This document shows positions 45,683 through 59,061 of a DNA stretch of 64,000 bases, one piece after another; position 1 is the first letter of the stretch, and the number at the start of each line of letters is the position of its first letter. A program made the translations under genes and the position numbers. Below the pieces are notes generated by a model. The model was not told the origin of the DNA and did not search any database. It worked only from the letters and a program-made list of their open reading frames with translations. Source of the DNA: Hormiphora californensis (taxonomy: Eukaryota; Ctenophora; Tentaculata; Cydippida; Pleurobrachiidae); the NCBI GenBank assembly GCA_020137815.1, contig CM035358.1, forward strand, positions 5,988,466 to 6,052,465. The letters run 5' to 3'.

Positions 45683-47430
45683 TTAATCTTCTGAACTGGC
45701 TGCAAAACAAGCCTGAGATCGAGCCAATTTTCTGGCGAGGGCGTCATGGGGGAGAGTTCCCGCTCGGGGCCTCAGCTGTGGGTTGTTTGAGTCCTTATCC
45801 TGGAGAGCATGAGACCTCCACGCTTCGGAGATGAGTCGAATCTGGAGGGAGAGAAGGGGCGCTCGCCCGTCAGATGGGTTGGTAACATGTGATGATCGTG
45901 ATTCGTGCAGTGATGAGTGATGTTAGTGAAGTGGTATCCGACTGGTGTGATCTTCTTTCGTCATTGCGATAAGGTCGACACTATGAGTGCTCGTTCATTA
46001 GGGTGGTGTGCTCGTTGTTTTGTGAACTCCATTATTGGTGACAAAAACAGAGACAAATCGACAATGTTTAATGGACTAACGGACAGACAACAAACTCGCA
46101 CTACAGGGAGCCAGAGAAACTAAACTTACAGGGATGAATGGTTTGAGTTCGTTCTCCTTCTCCACAAGACTGAGGTACTCGGGATCAAGGAGTGAGAATC
46201 GGACATGTCCTATGACCTTCCTGGCCACATCCTTCATTGAGGCACCAGTGATAACCTGAGGGGGGTTAACAGTTAGGATCGGACAAATATCAGTGTAATT
46301 CTTCGTGAAGTGATTACTCCATTTGGACTGATTACTCCATTTGGATCAGTTTTGTTCATTATTCCGAGAACGAATTACTCTAATTACTGAGAATAAGGAT
46401 CGGTTGATTGTCTAATTACTAATTGATTAATTGCACTACTTAACTAATCAACTAATTGAACTAATCAACTAATTACTAATTACACATACCGAGTTGACTG
46501 TGCACCATTCCTTAACAGCATTTAGAACCTCACTCTCATCAGCCTTAAGTTTATCGCTCTGTAGAATGTACGACAGGGACTCCTCGGACATCTCCACAAA
46601 GGTCCGACTCTTGAAGACTCCGATTGTGTTCCTCTCCACAAAACCGAGGCAAGTCTTCTTGAGGTCTGAGTTGTTGTAGGAAAGGGCGGCCTGGAGAGCT
46701 TCGCAGACAGTGTCGACTGTAAGGGTAGACTTGAAGAAGTCAATGCACAGTTTCTTGAGATCCTCGATTCCATATTCTACTGCTGCGGTTAGGACATCTG
46801 TTACGTTGCAGGCATCAAGATAACATCTGGGTAAATAGAGAGGGGTTACGCAAGGTTACACAAGGGGTTACAAGGGGTTACCAAAGGAATATATATTGCA
46901 ACTGTGGGTATATTGTTTGTCACAACTAGTGATAATATCACTGATATTGGACAGGTAGATTAACTGGATGCAATCAGGTATTACCTGTTAGTGTAGATGA
47001 ATTCAATAACAGCCAGGAAAATATGGGGCTGGGTATCGGAGAGAACAAATACATGAGCACCATTCTCCATCTTGGGCTTAGCATCAGACGCCTGGGCAAA
47101 CATGGCCTTGAACACCTCACACCGGGGCGAGAGGATGGACTTGTGACCGAACACCTGCTTTCTCTCTTCTCCCACAACAAACTGAACATCACTGATAAGG
47201 GTAAATCATCAATTAGTTAATTATTTAATAGATTTGAGTTTAAGAGGCTCAGTTTATTAAACATGGGTCAGTGCCAGGGCAACTGTCAGGACAACTACCA
47301 ACTACTATAATTATAGTACATAGTAGTATAATGCTACAGCTACCCACCTGAGAAGAGGATTGTTCACCATCTTTTTCATATCAGCAGCGAATGCTTTGTT
47401 ACTTCCATAGCAGGCTTTTCGGTTGGCCAT
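45683..47430 (-). CDS. BTB-BACK domain protein, BTBD19-like
   Basis: Exons (minus): 47348-47430, 46985-47191, 46490-46826, 46130-46255, 45683-45841; all junctions GT-AG and in phase; 303 residues with stop TAA at 45683. The BTB/POZ domain spans about 27-130 (LLSDVQFVVGEERKQVFGH, KSILSPRCEVFKAMF, AVIEFIYTNRCYL). BACK follows at about 140-235 (ALSYNNSDLKKTCLGFVERN, FVEMSEESLSYILQSDKL, EVLNAVKEWC). There are no kelch repeats, and the total length is close to vertebrate BTBD19 (about 290). BTB-BACK proteins dimerise and often act as CUL3 ubiquitin-ligase adaptors; that role is inferred. Subfamily assignment is from length and architecture only. An acceptor just before GATAAAATGG implies a 5'UTR intron. 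Confidence 0.85.
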
Positions 47431-47432
47431 TT

Positions 47433-47745
47433 TATCCTAAATATAGTACCCACACGGGACTACGGAAAGTAGGGGAGGTTAGTGATATTCAGATCCTAAA
47501 TATAGTACCCACACACGGGACTACGGAAAGTGGGGGAGGTTAGTGATATTCAGATCCTAAATATAGTACCCACACAAGGGACCCACACACGGGACTACGG
47601 AAAGTGGGTAAGGTTAGTGATTTAGATCCTAAATATAGTACCCACACAAGGGACCCACACACGGGACTACGGAAAGTGGGGGAGGTTAGTGATTCAGATC
47701 CTAAATATAGTACCCACACGGGACTATAATGGAAAGTGGTGAAGG
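47433..47745 (-). repeat. 60-bp minisatellite at the 5'UTR acceptor of the BTB gene
   Basis: About five units of 58-76 bp. On the minus strand each ends GTACTATATTTAG then GAT, the same bases as the acceptor immediately before GATAAAATGG of the coding exon. Some units contain an extra ACAAGGGACCCACAC insertion. Confidence 0.88.
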
Positions 47746-49356
<1,611 letters not shown>

Positions 49357-50658
49357 TCACTGGTATGTTCCAAATATGTCGTTGTCAAGTTTGTCCTTCA
49401 GCGCAGCCAGCTGCCCCGCCGAAGGGTCCCGACCTGATTGTTTCACTTTGACTTCCGCAAATTTAACGTTCTCAGGGATCTTGTTCGCTGATACCGGTCT
49501 ACTTCTTCTTCCTGTGGAGATATGAGTATTATAGTAATGGCACCACTAGTTTGAAAGGTTCAAGTGATTTCAAACGATGGCAATAAACCTGTAAGCTGTA
49601 TAAATAGTGACAAAACACGAACCTGACTTGATGCCGGAAGTAGTAGGAGGGCTCTCTTCTGGCCTTTTTGGTGCTCTGATCTCTCCCAACGTGGGCTTGA
49701 TTCCAAATCTATCAGGGTCCTGAAACACTTTTCGCTACAAAAATTGTTAGTTTAATATCCCATTTTAATATTACCGTTACAAGAAACTAAAAAGCAAACT
49801 GTTTGGATCTATGAACTGCATACCTGCAGCCGCTGTAAATGTCGGTGTTCCCGGTGAAGTGAGATAATATTCTGTGTTTTGTTCATCAGATGGTTCGTAT
49901 CAGGTCCAGTTTCCAGCTCCGTGTTTGCCAGGTTGTTCTTGATCGCTGTCGAGGTCGTCGCCCGGGCGTGGAGAGGAAGTTTAGACTGCAGAGGGGGTGG
50001 ATAGTTTAGTAAGGGCACGGGGAACCCTCTTTATTGCGAGGAGATGAAGGGATTTAGGGGTAATATTTAAGGAACACCACGTAGAAGTGAGCAAAGTTGA
50101 TAAAATGATACGGCAAGTATACTTCGAAGTATCTAGATACTTCAGGGGTCGGAGTTCTTCCATCCTGCCAATGATACCTGGTAAGAGAGATCATTGAATG
50201 AGTGACTGCGAGGAGTCAATCTGTACGTTGGTCGGTTTGTCAGAGTGGTATACAACTGTTCTACAAGGACCTCAGCGGCCGCGTTCTTGCAGTGAATCGT
50301 ACCATCAATCACATCTTTATCAATACTGTAGTTCTGAAAAGGGAGTTTACAGTGAAACGTTCAAGAATTCATTATATCAAGATATGGAATTTCGGGACAT
50401 AGTTGTCCTATAATGGGCCTCAAAGGGTTAACTTACTTTATTTTTAAAGAATGTTTCCAGTAAACTCCAATTTAAAATCTTGCTCTGAATGGATGTCCCA
50501 TTATTGTAGGAATGAATCTTGATTTCCTTGGGATGATACCATGATAAAATCTCGGCAACGAGATAGCCATTTGAGAAGTCCCACTTGGGGTTTTTAACAC
50601 TAATAGAAAGATCGAGGCTTTGAAGCCATTTTAGGACCTCTCTAGGTAGTGCGTTCAT
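49357..50658 (-). CDS. SPATA4 homologue (CH-like domain flagellar protein)
   Basis: Exons (minus): 50437-50658, 50178-50333, 49824-49985, 49623-49734, 49357-49511; phases agree; 268 residues (human protein about 305). The N-terminal 130 residues form the calponin-homology-like domain seen in SPATA4/SPEF1 relatives: [34 protein letters not shown], then [20 protein letters not shown]. The middle has a basic helical stretch ([13 protein letters not shown]). The tail is Lys-rich and ends DIFGTYQ. SPATA4 is a testis and ciliated-cell protein; microtubule or axoneme association is inferred. It lies 422 bp downstream of DNAI1 on the same strand. Confidence 0.88.
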
Positions 50659-51080
50659 ACGGCTAAAAAAGAGGGAGTGGTGAGTTAATAAAAAGTTTCA
50701 ACAGGGATGTATCATTGGGTCATAGGGTCGAGTTAAACGCAAATTATCTGTGTAAACTTGAAGAAAGAAGTACAAAAATGTGGACAGAATTGATTTAGAC
50801 ATATATTTCTCACGTGATATCTTATCCCAAATGAAACAATAAGACTAAAATCTTTATCTCAAACTTTCACACACATTAGACAGATGGTTTTAATTGATTT
50901 TAGCGGGGGATGCAGATGGGGATGCAAAAAGTTCCTGGTCACATCAAATAAATAACGCTCTGATCGGTTCTTGTTCTCCGACCAAAGCAAAGACCTTTTC
51001 ATCATTTAGTAGAGCACGCGTCCTGTTTAGCCAGCTATATAGCATTACATCACAGCAATTTAAGAAGAGAAAGAGAGAGT

Positions 51081-53126
51081 CTATTTGGCCGTTGGTTCCC
51101 GAACCAACTCCAACAACTTTTCCATTTTCGCAATTTCGCTCTCCTTGGAGTAATTCTTCTCCTTCAGGCACTTCCTCAAGTTGGGACTTAGCTTCAAGGT
51201 CATAGCGTTACCTCGGTCGTCTCCAACTGCAATCATGGGATAATGCTGATTGAAAGCCAGATGGGTCACCTTTGTCTTCTTCTTCTGGACGACGGACTGC
51301 TGGCAAATTGGCTCATATTTCTCTTGAGCCAGATCGAAAATGAAAACATTTCCATCGTCAGTGACTGCTCCAAAGACGGTGGCAGAGTAGGGAGACCAAA
51401 CGACATCACCAACAGAACAGCCCAGATCGAATGTGAACATTGGCTCGCTGTAATTGTGATCCCAAACCTTGACGGTCCAGTCCGCACTGCAACTAGCAAA
51501 CACCCGGGGGTGGAAGTTGTTCCACCTGACAGCGTACACCGCCATGTGATGTGCATGATATGTGTCTAGGAATTGGGAGCTGTAGTGCTTACTGCATTTG
51601 TGGATCTTACCCTCCTCTGTTCCAACCAAGAACAAGTAATCTGTGGACTTGTGGAAATCAAAACAAGTTCCACACGCCAGGTCCATGCCCATTCCTTGCA
51701 TATTCGCCTCCGCATCCAGATCCGCCTCTCCGTTCATTCTGATCAGGATAATATCGGTGTAATGAAGTTCGTTCTTTATCAGGCACCAGCTGGTAACTCT
51801 GCCATCACTGGAGATTGAGAAGAAGTTGAGTTGGTTGTCCAGGTCATTCTCCTGCCAGCACACCTGCCACACGGGATCTGTGTGTTTTCCACCCTTCGCT
51901 GAGGACAGGTAGGAGGGTTCGTTCGTCTTTTCTCGGAGATTATAAACTGCGACAGACCCATCATAGAAGCCCACGGCGATCAGATAGGGGTGCTCAGGAT
52001 GGAAGTCAAGACACATAACACCACTCTCTGTGGTATAGGTGACCTCTGGGAATGAGGGGTTCTTGAGAGAGTAAACAGTGATCAGACCAGTAGACTGTTT
52101 CAAGAAATCGTAACTACCGTGGCCCACCGCGAACATGTCGTCATACTTGGGATTGAAGTGTACCGCTGTAACTGTGAACTTCTTTGCTTTGTCCGATTTG
52201 AAGGGCCACAGGGGGAGGAGAGTACCCTCATTACCCTTGTACTCATCAGAAATATCTTCCCAGTATTTAAAGTCCTGGGCGATCTCGTCATGGGTATTCT
52301 GGTTTACCATCCTTTCCACGATTTGAGCAGGTTTAGCAATCCTGGACACCTCATCGGTAGGAGCGGCGTCAATAACAACCTGTTTTGCTTTTTTGTCCTT
52401 ATCGTCATCCTTCTTCTTCTTTTCCTTCAGCTTCTCCTGTTTCTCCAAATCCTCTACATACGCATCGTAAATCTCCCACTGGTTGGCGGTGGAGGAGAAG
52501 TTGGTTCTTGGAGGAGGTTCCGTGACTGTTCCCCTCTCTCGGTAGGGATTGTTGAATGTCTGTGATGCCCTCTCGCTGTAATTGAACTGGTTCCTGAGCG
52601 CTGACTCCGCTGGTTTAGCTGCTGGTACCTGTTTAGGAGCCTCCTTGTCCTCCTCCCCATCCGCATCCACCTCAAGATCTTCCTCCCCTGGTACCTCGAC
52701 CTCTTCAACGTTCTGCTCGGTAGGGTTCTCTCCCAGTCCCATTCTGGCAAGCTGCCTCCTCCCTTCATCTGAATCCTTGTGCAGCATATTACCATCCATT
52801 GAGAAGTGAACAGCAAGCTGGTCAACACCCATCTTCATCTTATAAGCATCCTCCTTGAAGCTGTACCGGACAATGTTGTTAGGAGCGTGAGGGTTGTTGG
52901 CAGTTAGAATCCTGGTAAATTCCTCCTTGAGCTCCTCCGCAGTTAACACCAACTGATCATCAGGTTTCATCATGATCTTCTGCTGCATCCATTCATCGTC
53001 ATCTTCACCCATTCTGGAATCTTCGTCGTCTTTACCTCGTCGGGAGACCTTGCTTTGGCTTTGGATTTTAGTACTGGAAGATGTGAGACCGGCTTTTGCT
53101 GCTGCCACTGGGCGTTTGGGTGGCAT
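51081..53126 (-). CDS. axonemal dynein intermediate chain 1 (outer arm), intronless
   Basis: One uninterrupted frame of 681 residues (human about 699). The N-terminus carries [20 protein letters not shown] and IVRYSFKE, then an acidic stretch, [20 protein letters not shown], and [20 protein letters not shown] with a Lys/Asp coiled stretch; these are the dynein intermediate-chain signatures. WD40 repeats fill about 320-650, with [38 protein letters not shown] and [17 protein letters not shown]. The protein anchors outer dynein arm heavy chains in motile cilia and flagella. The start is the ATG at 53126 (the preceding codon is GTG). An acceptor-like CCATTGTAG ends 4 bases before the ATG, so a 5'UTR intron is likely. 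Neighbouring genes have 4-20 introns, so an intronless coding region is notable. Confidence 0.97.
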   Translation of the reverse strand: MPPKRPVAAAKAGLTSSSTKIQSQSKVSRRGKDDEDSRMGEDDDEWMQQKIMMKPDDQLVLTAEELKEEFTRILTANNPHAPNNIVRYSFKEDAYKMKMGVDQLAVHFSMDGNMLHKDSDEGRRQLARMGLGENPTEQNVEEVEVPGEEDLEVDADGEEDKEAPKQVPAAKPAESALRNQFNYSERASQTFNNPYRERGTVTEPPPRTNFSSTANQWEIYDAYVEDLEKQEKLKEKKKKDDDKDKKAKQVVIDAAPTDEVSRIAKPAQIVERMVNQNTHDEIAQDFKYWEDISDEYKGNEGTLLPLWPFKSDKAKKFTVTAVHFNPKYDDMFAVGHGSYDFLKQSTGLITVYSLKNPSFPEVTYTTESGVMCLDFHPEHPYLIAVGFYDGSVAVYNLREKTNEPSYLSSAKGGKHTDPVWQVCWQENDLDNQLNFFSISSDGRVTSWCLIKNELHYTDIILIRMNGEADLDAEANMQGMGMDLACGTCFDFHKSTDYLFLVGTEEGKIHKCSKHYSSQFLDTYHAHHMAVYAVRWNNFHPRVFASCSADWTVKVWDHNYSEPMFTFDLGCSVGDVVWSPYSATVFGAVTDDGNVFIFDLAQEKYEPICQQSVVQKKKTKVTHLAFNQHYPMIAVGDDRGNAMTLKLSPNLRKCLKEKNYSKESEIAKMEKLLELVREPTAK

Positions 53127-53972
53127 CACACTACAATGGGGAGGTGAAGTGGTTAGAATTACAATTCTATAATGGGGGAGGTAAATTGGTTACTGATAGT
53201 TCTCCAATGCAAATGGGGGGGGGGGATTGGTTAGAATAACCATTGGTAGGTTTTATAAAGAGATTCGAACCGGGTGGTAAAATATGTATAGCATTATAGG
53301 CGAGAGAGCCCTTACTCAACAAGTATAGCAAAAATTGTATTCCAAATTTTCTCCGTCCCTCCCTTTTTTGAGAGCATTTCTCCCTATCAATCCGGTGGCG
53401 TGTGATGCGAGCCAGGAGAGGGGGAAATGATAAGGGCAGATTGCAGAGATAAGGATATTACCGTTTCACATTGCTTTCCCTTCAGTTGCAGCTGTACACC
53501 GACCCTGTTAGTTTTATAGCCAAGGTAGATAAATTTGCTGCCTCTTTCTATTATTTAGTACCAGACATTAAAACGTGTAGTTTCCAGTCTAATTGCCCAA
53601 TTACATAGCACGTGACTTGGCAAATTATCTGATTCTAGTGAAAGAAGCTCCAATCAGTGTTGGATTGTTATTGTTTCGTTGTATGACGAACACGGTGCTG
53701 CCGTAATACCACATTGTTTGTTTACGTAGTAGTGAACACGTTCGATTGCAGTTACAGTTGATGAATGTTGAGCTTTTGTATGTGGTTAGATCACCCTTCT
53801 GCAGTTTGTTTAATTAAATATTTTGTTAATAGTTCATAGTTTTTTGCTGCAGTTTGTTGCTGTCTTCTACGATTTTTATGTTTCCTATAATAATATAATA
53901 ATATAATATAATATAATATAATCAATAATTGTTAATTGTTAATTGTTAATAGTTTTTTGATACGACGCTGAG
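53127..53972. promoter_or_regulatory. divergent DNAI1/CTR1 intergenic region
   Basis: 846 bp shared by two divergent genes. Contains two diverged copies of a TGGTTAGAAT...GGGGG block (53149-53240), a 12-G run, and an AT-rich (ATAAT)n/(TTAATTG)n stretch just before the CTR1 start. No clear X-box or TATA box. GGTTAGAATAACC (53229-53241) is a weak palindrome. Confidence 0.4.
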
Positions 53973-55529
53973 ATGGATCACGAGATGAATACCATGAACA
54001 CCGGAATGGATCACAGCAATATGAACAGTGATATGAACAGTGATATGAACAGTGATATGAATGGTGAAATGGATCATAGCAATATGACTACCTCTACGGG
54101 ACATGGGGTAAGAATTACCCAACTTTATGACCGAATGTAATAATTTTTTGTCCAGTTGAAACAGTGTTCATTGTTCACATCATCACTATATTCATGTCGA
54201 TATCTTTTTCAGAGTTTCTTTGTGGTTTCCAAGGCAGTTACGATATTATTTGAAGGTCTGACAACTGACAGCGAGGCTACTATGGTCTTGGCATTCTTTA
54301 TCATCTTCGTAATAGCAGTCGCTTATGAGTTTATCAAGTAAGCATAGTATGCTTAGCATATTTTTAATCATCATTTATGAGACTGTAATGAATTATAGTC
54401 CCCCAAAACCATACCAGTACCAGTACAGTGTTATTCATTGACGGTGTAATCTACACAATATTTGCAGGTACGGGAAAGACTCTCTCCAGGCTGCAGCCAA
54501 TAAACTTGTAAACCAGCCCTGTAGATGTGCTTCGAACCCAAACTTTGAGATGAAATGTGCTGGTAAGACGAAAACTAAGAACATGTGTTTGTTTGTTGGT
54601 TGGTTGGTTGTTGTACTGTACCTCGCACTGCAAATCACTTTCGTGATGCCTGGCTTAAATGGTACCATCTGCATCCTTTGGTTGTTTGTTTGTTTGATTG
54701 TTTGTGATTGCTACGTTTGGAGGATGTAGTAGCGACATGATATTAAATGAGAGACTGGTAGTGTAGTGATTGATTTTGGTGTTTTGTAGAGATATGATTA
54801 TATTATTATCTAATCTCAAATTATTTTCAGCTGAAAAAGAGAAGCTAGAGAGGACCATATCTGTAGAGATGTTCCTACCCGAAAAAGACAATGTTTGGAA
54901 TGGGTAAGTTAACATGTGGCCGCAGTTATGTTATTACTACTACTACTCGTGGTAATACTGTGATGACACAATTCTTTCAACTTAGGTTATCCAGTTATCT
55001 ATTGTGACAAGTGAAAACAAGTTTTTTTCACTTGTCACAATAGTTAAGCTCTCCGCATCCCCGGATCGAGCACTCTACCAGGATACTAACTTCTACATCT
55101 AGCTAGTTATCCAGTTATCCTAAGTAAACAACTATAAATGTTTACTTTTAATACGCAACGAATTATAATGTCATCACAGTATAAAATATACTGACGCCAT
55201 TGTTTTGAATTCAGTACTGAATTACCGTGTATTTCTTTGATTGGCCATTGTTATTGTATATCGGTGATCATTGATTACAATTCAGTCACTCCAGCACTTC
55301 ACTAATCCCTCTCTTTCTCTCTTCCAGAAATAGCGCTCTCTTCATCACTGTCAGTACCCTACTCCACATGGTTTCCCTGGTAATCAGCTTCATGCTAATG
55401 CTAATCGCCATGACATTCAATGTATGGCTGTTCCTGGCAGTAATTCTAGGTGCAGGAACTGGAAAGTTCCTCCTACTTCTCTACACAACTGTTGTTCCCG
55501 TGGGCGCTGGACATTGCAACGAGCCGTGA
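53973..55529 (+). CDS. CTR1-type high-affinity copper transporter
   Basis: Exons 53973-54107, 54213-54337, 54468-54562, 54831-54903, 55328-55529; phases agree; 209 residues. The extracellular N-terminus (1-45) is Met/His/Asn-rich with repeated MNSD and two MDHSNM blocks that would bind Cu(I). TM1 is MVLAFFIIFVIAVAYEFIK. A cytosolic loop with Lys/Glu and a Cys pair (CRC) follows. TM2 carries the selectivity MxxxM (MLIAM) and TM3 the GxxxG packing motif (GAGTGKF). Trimeric import of Cu(I) at the plasma membrane is the family function. The C-terminus ends GHCNEP; it retains HC but not the classical final HCH. Confidence 0.95.
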
Positions 55530-56857
55530 ATTTAGTGCTATTCTACCGGTTACAGACTTGTGGGTTTTAATTTGTACGGGGTTGTTTATTCAGTTATTTA
55601 CAAATATTTGCTTTGAATTTTGAAATCCTAAAAATCCTGAGTCCAGCTTTAATGAAAATATTATCCTTGTATGACTATTGACTTTCAAAGCCGTGAAGCC
55701 TCCCACCGCCATTCTTGGAGTCAAAAGTCGCGAGACGCGACCCAAGAACATGCCAACACAGGGGTCAGGGTGGGCGGACAGTTTCAAAAATCAGCCTTTA
55801 AAAATCGCCTGGTTCTTTGGAACACTTAATGCCACAAAGGTCGACCGTACCAGGCTGTACTTGGTATACGATGCAGGTCCTCATTTGAGGAGACAGTAGC
55901 GAAAAGCAAAGGCACCAGCGGTGAGCCGTGAGCGGACAAAACTTTTTTGAAAAAGAAAATGTTTTCACTTTCAAAAAAACATTAAAGAACTGAGCTAAAA
56001 AAGTAAAAAACCCATGCGAGTTATGTTACGCGCAAGCAAACTGATTAATACGCGGCATTTGGCGCGCGCATTTTTATATTTCGAAGAATTCAAATTTTCA
56101 AAAGACACCTTTCTCTTTTTTTGACGAAAAACGTTACGTTTTTCTGCGTTTCCGATGAAATGGAGGTATTTCTCTACATTGTAGAATCTACAATCACAAA
56201 TGGCAAGGAGTTCTTGATCATATCTTAACAAAGATTGCATCAAAGATGTTCTAAACGTCCTAAAATTGTTATTTTTCACGAAATTGAGTTGAGGCAATTT
56301 CTTTCAAACGTGGAGGTACCGATTATATGCACCAGCTCACAGCCGGTACCTGGGTATTGGTATTATTGGTCGTAATTTAAATAATAATGCCCCACGATTT
56401 ATATATACACTGGTACTTGGGGGTCTAGATACGACAAGATTACAATAGGTACCCAACCTTTCTTCACATCGATCCCTGGGTCCTTTACTCCTACCTCCTC
56501 CTCATCGATCCCTGGGTCCTTTTCCTTGCGCTGCTCCATATCGAGCACATCCTCTTTCCTCATTTTACAAACTATTTACAACATCCCTTCTACACGCTAC
56601 TCATCACTTGTTATCACGACAGTTTATTGATTCTGTTTTTTGTACATACAATGTGATATTGAAGAGTGTTTGAATTAGACGAGATAACCCAGCTAGAGGT
56701 AGCTACGGGCGAAAACGTCCGCATGTTTGATGTTGGACATATTTATTTTATATTTGTGTGACATATATATTTAATATTTGTGAACCAATATGTTTAGTGT
56801 ATTAGCGGGGTGTCAATAATTACATTTATTTAATTTATTGACATTATAAATATAATT
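55530..56857. other. intergenic, no gene recognised
   Basis: Contains short stop-free stretches (55678-55899 plus, 55995-56297 minus) without motifs, a CATCGATCCCTGGGTCCTT direct repeat near 56467 and 56507, and otherwise unique AT-rich DNA. Confidence 0.5.
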
Positions 56858-57753
56858 TTAATCTTGTAATCCTATGTTACAATGGGAGGAACCGTGGTGG
56901 ATCCAGAGCAGCATGTAAAAGACCTGGGGGTCTGGCTATCTTCGGATGGTACCTGGACTCATCATATTGGCGATATCGTAAGGAGAGCTAACATGATTTC
57001 AGGATGGATCTTCTGTGCATTCAGGAGTAGATCACCAGAAGTACTACTAACCTTGTACAAGGCGTTAGTCCGGCCCATACTAGAATACTGTTGCCTGGTG
57101 TGGTATCCAACGAAAATCGGGGATATTCAAATGGTGGAAAACGTTCAACGGGCGTTCACTCGGAAGATCCAAGGGATGAAGAATCTGGACTACTGGCAGC
57201 GGCTAGAGGCGCTTGACCTTATTTCCCTCCAGAGAAGACGCCAGAGATATGAGTTAATCCACGTGTGGAAGATCTATCAGGGACTTGTTCCCAATTGTGT
57301 TGAGATGGAGTTCCAGACGGGTCGGTTGGGAGTACAGGCGAAAACCCAGAAATATCCTTACTGGGCAGAATCCAAACGGGCAAACCAACTGTATAACTCT
57401 TTCGGCTTCAGGGCACCTCGGTTATGGAATAAACTCCCTCGAGAGGTTACTCTTTCAGAAACACTTCCTGGGTTCAAGGCAAACATTGGTGCGTTCATGA
57501 AGGAATTCTATGACAGACCACCGGTGCGTGGCTATATGACGGTCCCTAATGAGTTTCGAGAGGCAGAAAGGAAGAGCGTTGTGTGAAGCTGTATATGTTG
57601 TTTGCTGCTGACGCTGTTTGTGTTTTACTTTGAGTTAGAGACTGTAAATAGACAATTTGACAAAGGAGGACCCACGAGATGGGAATTTCTGCACTTTATG
57701 TTTGTATTGTGTGTAATTTATTTGAACTTGAACTTGAACTTAATCTTGTAATC
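56858..57753 (+). mobile_element. 5'-truncated LINE insertion with 14-bp TSD
   Basis: TTAATCTTGTAATC at 56858-56871 is repeated exactly at 57740-57753. Between them lie the 3' end of a non-LTR element (56872-57739), its ORF2 tail and a (TTGAAC)n tail at about 57721-57739. Perfect TSDs and an open ORF indicate recent insertion. Confidence 0.9.
56882..57586 (+). CDS. C-terminal part of non-LTR reverse transcriptase
   Basis: 234 residues beginning near the truncation point. It matches the thumb and C-terminal region after the catalytic domain of CR1/jockey-group ORF2 proteins: VKDLGVWLSSDGTWTHHI, LYKALVRPILEYCCLVWYP, ENVQRAFTRKI, FGFRAPRLWNKLPREV. The YADD core is missing, so it is inactive. 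It comes from a different family than the element at 7.5-12.3 kb, since sequence and 3' tail differ. Confidence 0.9.
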   Translation: MGGTVVDPEQHVKDLGVWLSSDGTWTHHIGDIVRRANMISGWIFCAFRSRSPEVLLTLYKALVRPILEYCCLVWYPTKIGDIQMVENVQRAFTRKIQGMKNLDYWQRLEALDLISLQRRRQRYELIHVWKIYQGLVPNCVEMEFQTGRLGVQAKTQKYPYWAESKRANQLYNSFGFRAPRLWNKLPREVTLSETLPGFKANIGAFMKEFYDRPPVRGYMTVPNEFREAERKSVV

Positions 57754-58037
57754 TTGTACAAGTAATAATAAGTGTCGTTTCGGAAACATTTTGAAGTGGT
57801 TGGCAAGACTTTTTGTGCTGCCTTCATAATAAGTGGTGTCGCTGTCATGTGAATGCTTATGAATGTCCCCACTATCCAAGGTTCACTATTCAGATAAGTT
57901 ATAATGCTCTATGAGGAGCTGACACTTGTACAGCATCCTTACGAAGACATTAAGGTCAGAAGTTGCCTTGCTCGACCCTGTTTCAAATGTAAAGGAGGGT
58001 TCGGGGGGGGGGGGGGGGGAATCAACACTTAACTGCA

Positions 58038-58868
58038 TGACACTCATGCCAGTTAGGGTGGGTGGGTGTACGAGGGGTCCGGCAGTTAAGTTTTACACTT
58101 AACTGCCTAAAAATAGGGGTCGAGGGGTGTTTATATGGTGAAAATTTAAATAATAGTTCTTGTGTTTATTGGACAAGTTAGACTCGCTGGATATTATTGG
58201 ATGAAACCAGATATTTCGGTGTTTAACACCATCATCAGTAGTAGCTCAAATTAATTTGTTTAAAGTAGTGTTGAAAAGTTTGAAAACTTTTCAAACTTTT
58301 CAACACTACTTTAAACAAATTAATTTGAGCTACTACTGATGATGGTGTTAAACACCGAAATATCTGGTTTCATCCAATAATATCCAGCGAGTCTAACTTG
58401 TCCAATAAACACAAGAACTATTATCAATCATGAGACTCAAGAATAGTCAAGCGATACATTATTTGTAAAATTTAAATAATTGCTCTTAATGGCCGATTTT
58501 TTGAAGTTTTCAACCCCCTTTTTCGCGCGCTTGTTATTTTTTGTGCACCTATCACATGTGTGTGGCGAACATTTTTTACGCATGCCACTCTAAGTGTCTC
58601 ATACTAACCAATTCGGAATTCGGATCCGTTACCTAAACTGGTCTGTGTTGTTCTTAGTTGATGGCAGTTGATTTAGACACAATATATAAGTCTCTCCGTG
58701 TCTTTCGTGCTATTTTTAGCTCCCTTTTAGCTAGATTTGGGGGGGGGGGTGGGTCTACATTTTCAGATGTGGCGGCAGTTAAATTTGGGACTTAAGTGCA
58801 AAATATGTGGGGGGTGGTGGGTGTCAAAAAATTTTTGAAAATTTGGCAGTTATCGGCATGAGTGTCAC
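58038..58868. repeat. outer inverted repeat enclosing a palindrome
   Basis: ATGACACTCATGCC (58038) is inverted at GGCATGAGTGTCAC (58855-58868), with matching GGCAGTTA and GGGTGGGTG motifs inside. The inner palindrome 58151-58423 interrupts it. Confidence 0.6.
58151..58423. mobile_element. near-perfect 273-bp palindrome, head-to-head retroelement ends
   Basis: The arms of 136 bp are exact reverse complements around a single central base at 58287. Each arm contains CTGATGA, a 5-bp hairpin GGTGT/ACACC and GAAA, the layout of a hammerhead-like core. A single arm also exists at 34229-34330. The inner 41 bp recur at 12310-12350. Confidence 0.85.
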
Positions 58869-59061
58869 TTCATACACACACAAACACCCATACACAAGCC
58901 TGTACGACAGGTTAGAATATATAACAAGTCACAAAAAGTAATATCATAGTAGTTAGCACCACTATCTGTAATTTTATTGATTAATTTAACTAATAACTCA
59001 CATCATCACCACAAATCATACTTAGGTATAAACACTCTCGTATAATTTCTTCGTAATTAGA

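Noticed and set aside
52119-52565. 148-codon ORF antisense to DNAI1
   Set aside because: Shadow of the highly supported dynein intermediate-chain frame.
53268-53283. tRNA B-box (GGTTCGAATC on the minus strand)
   Set aside because: No A box, acceptor stem or anticodon arm at the right distance; no tRNA found anywhere in the window.
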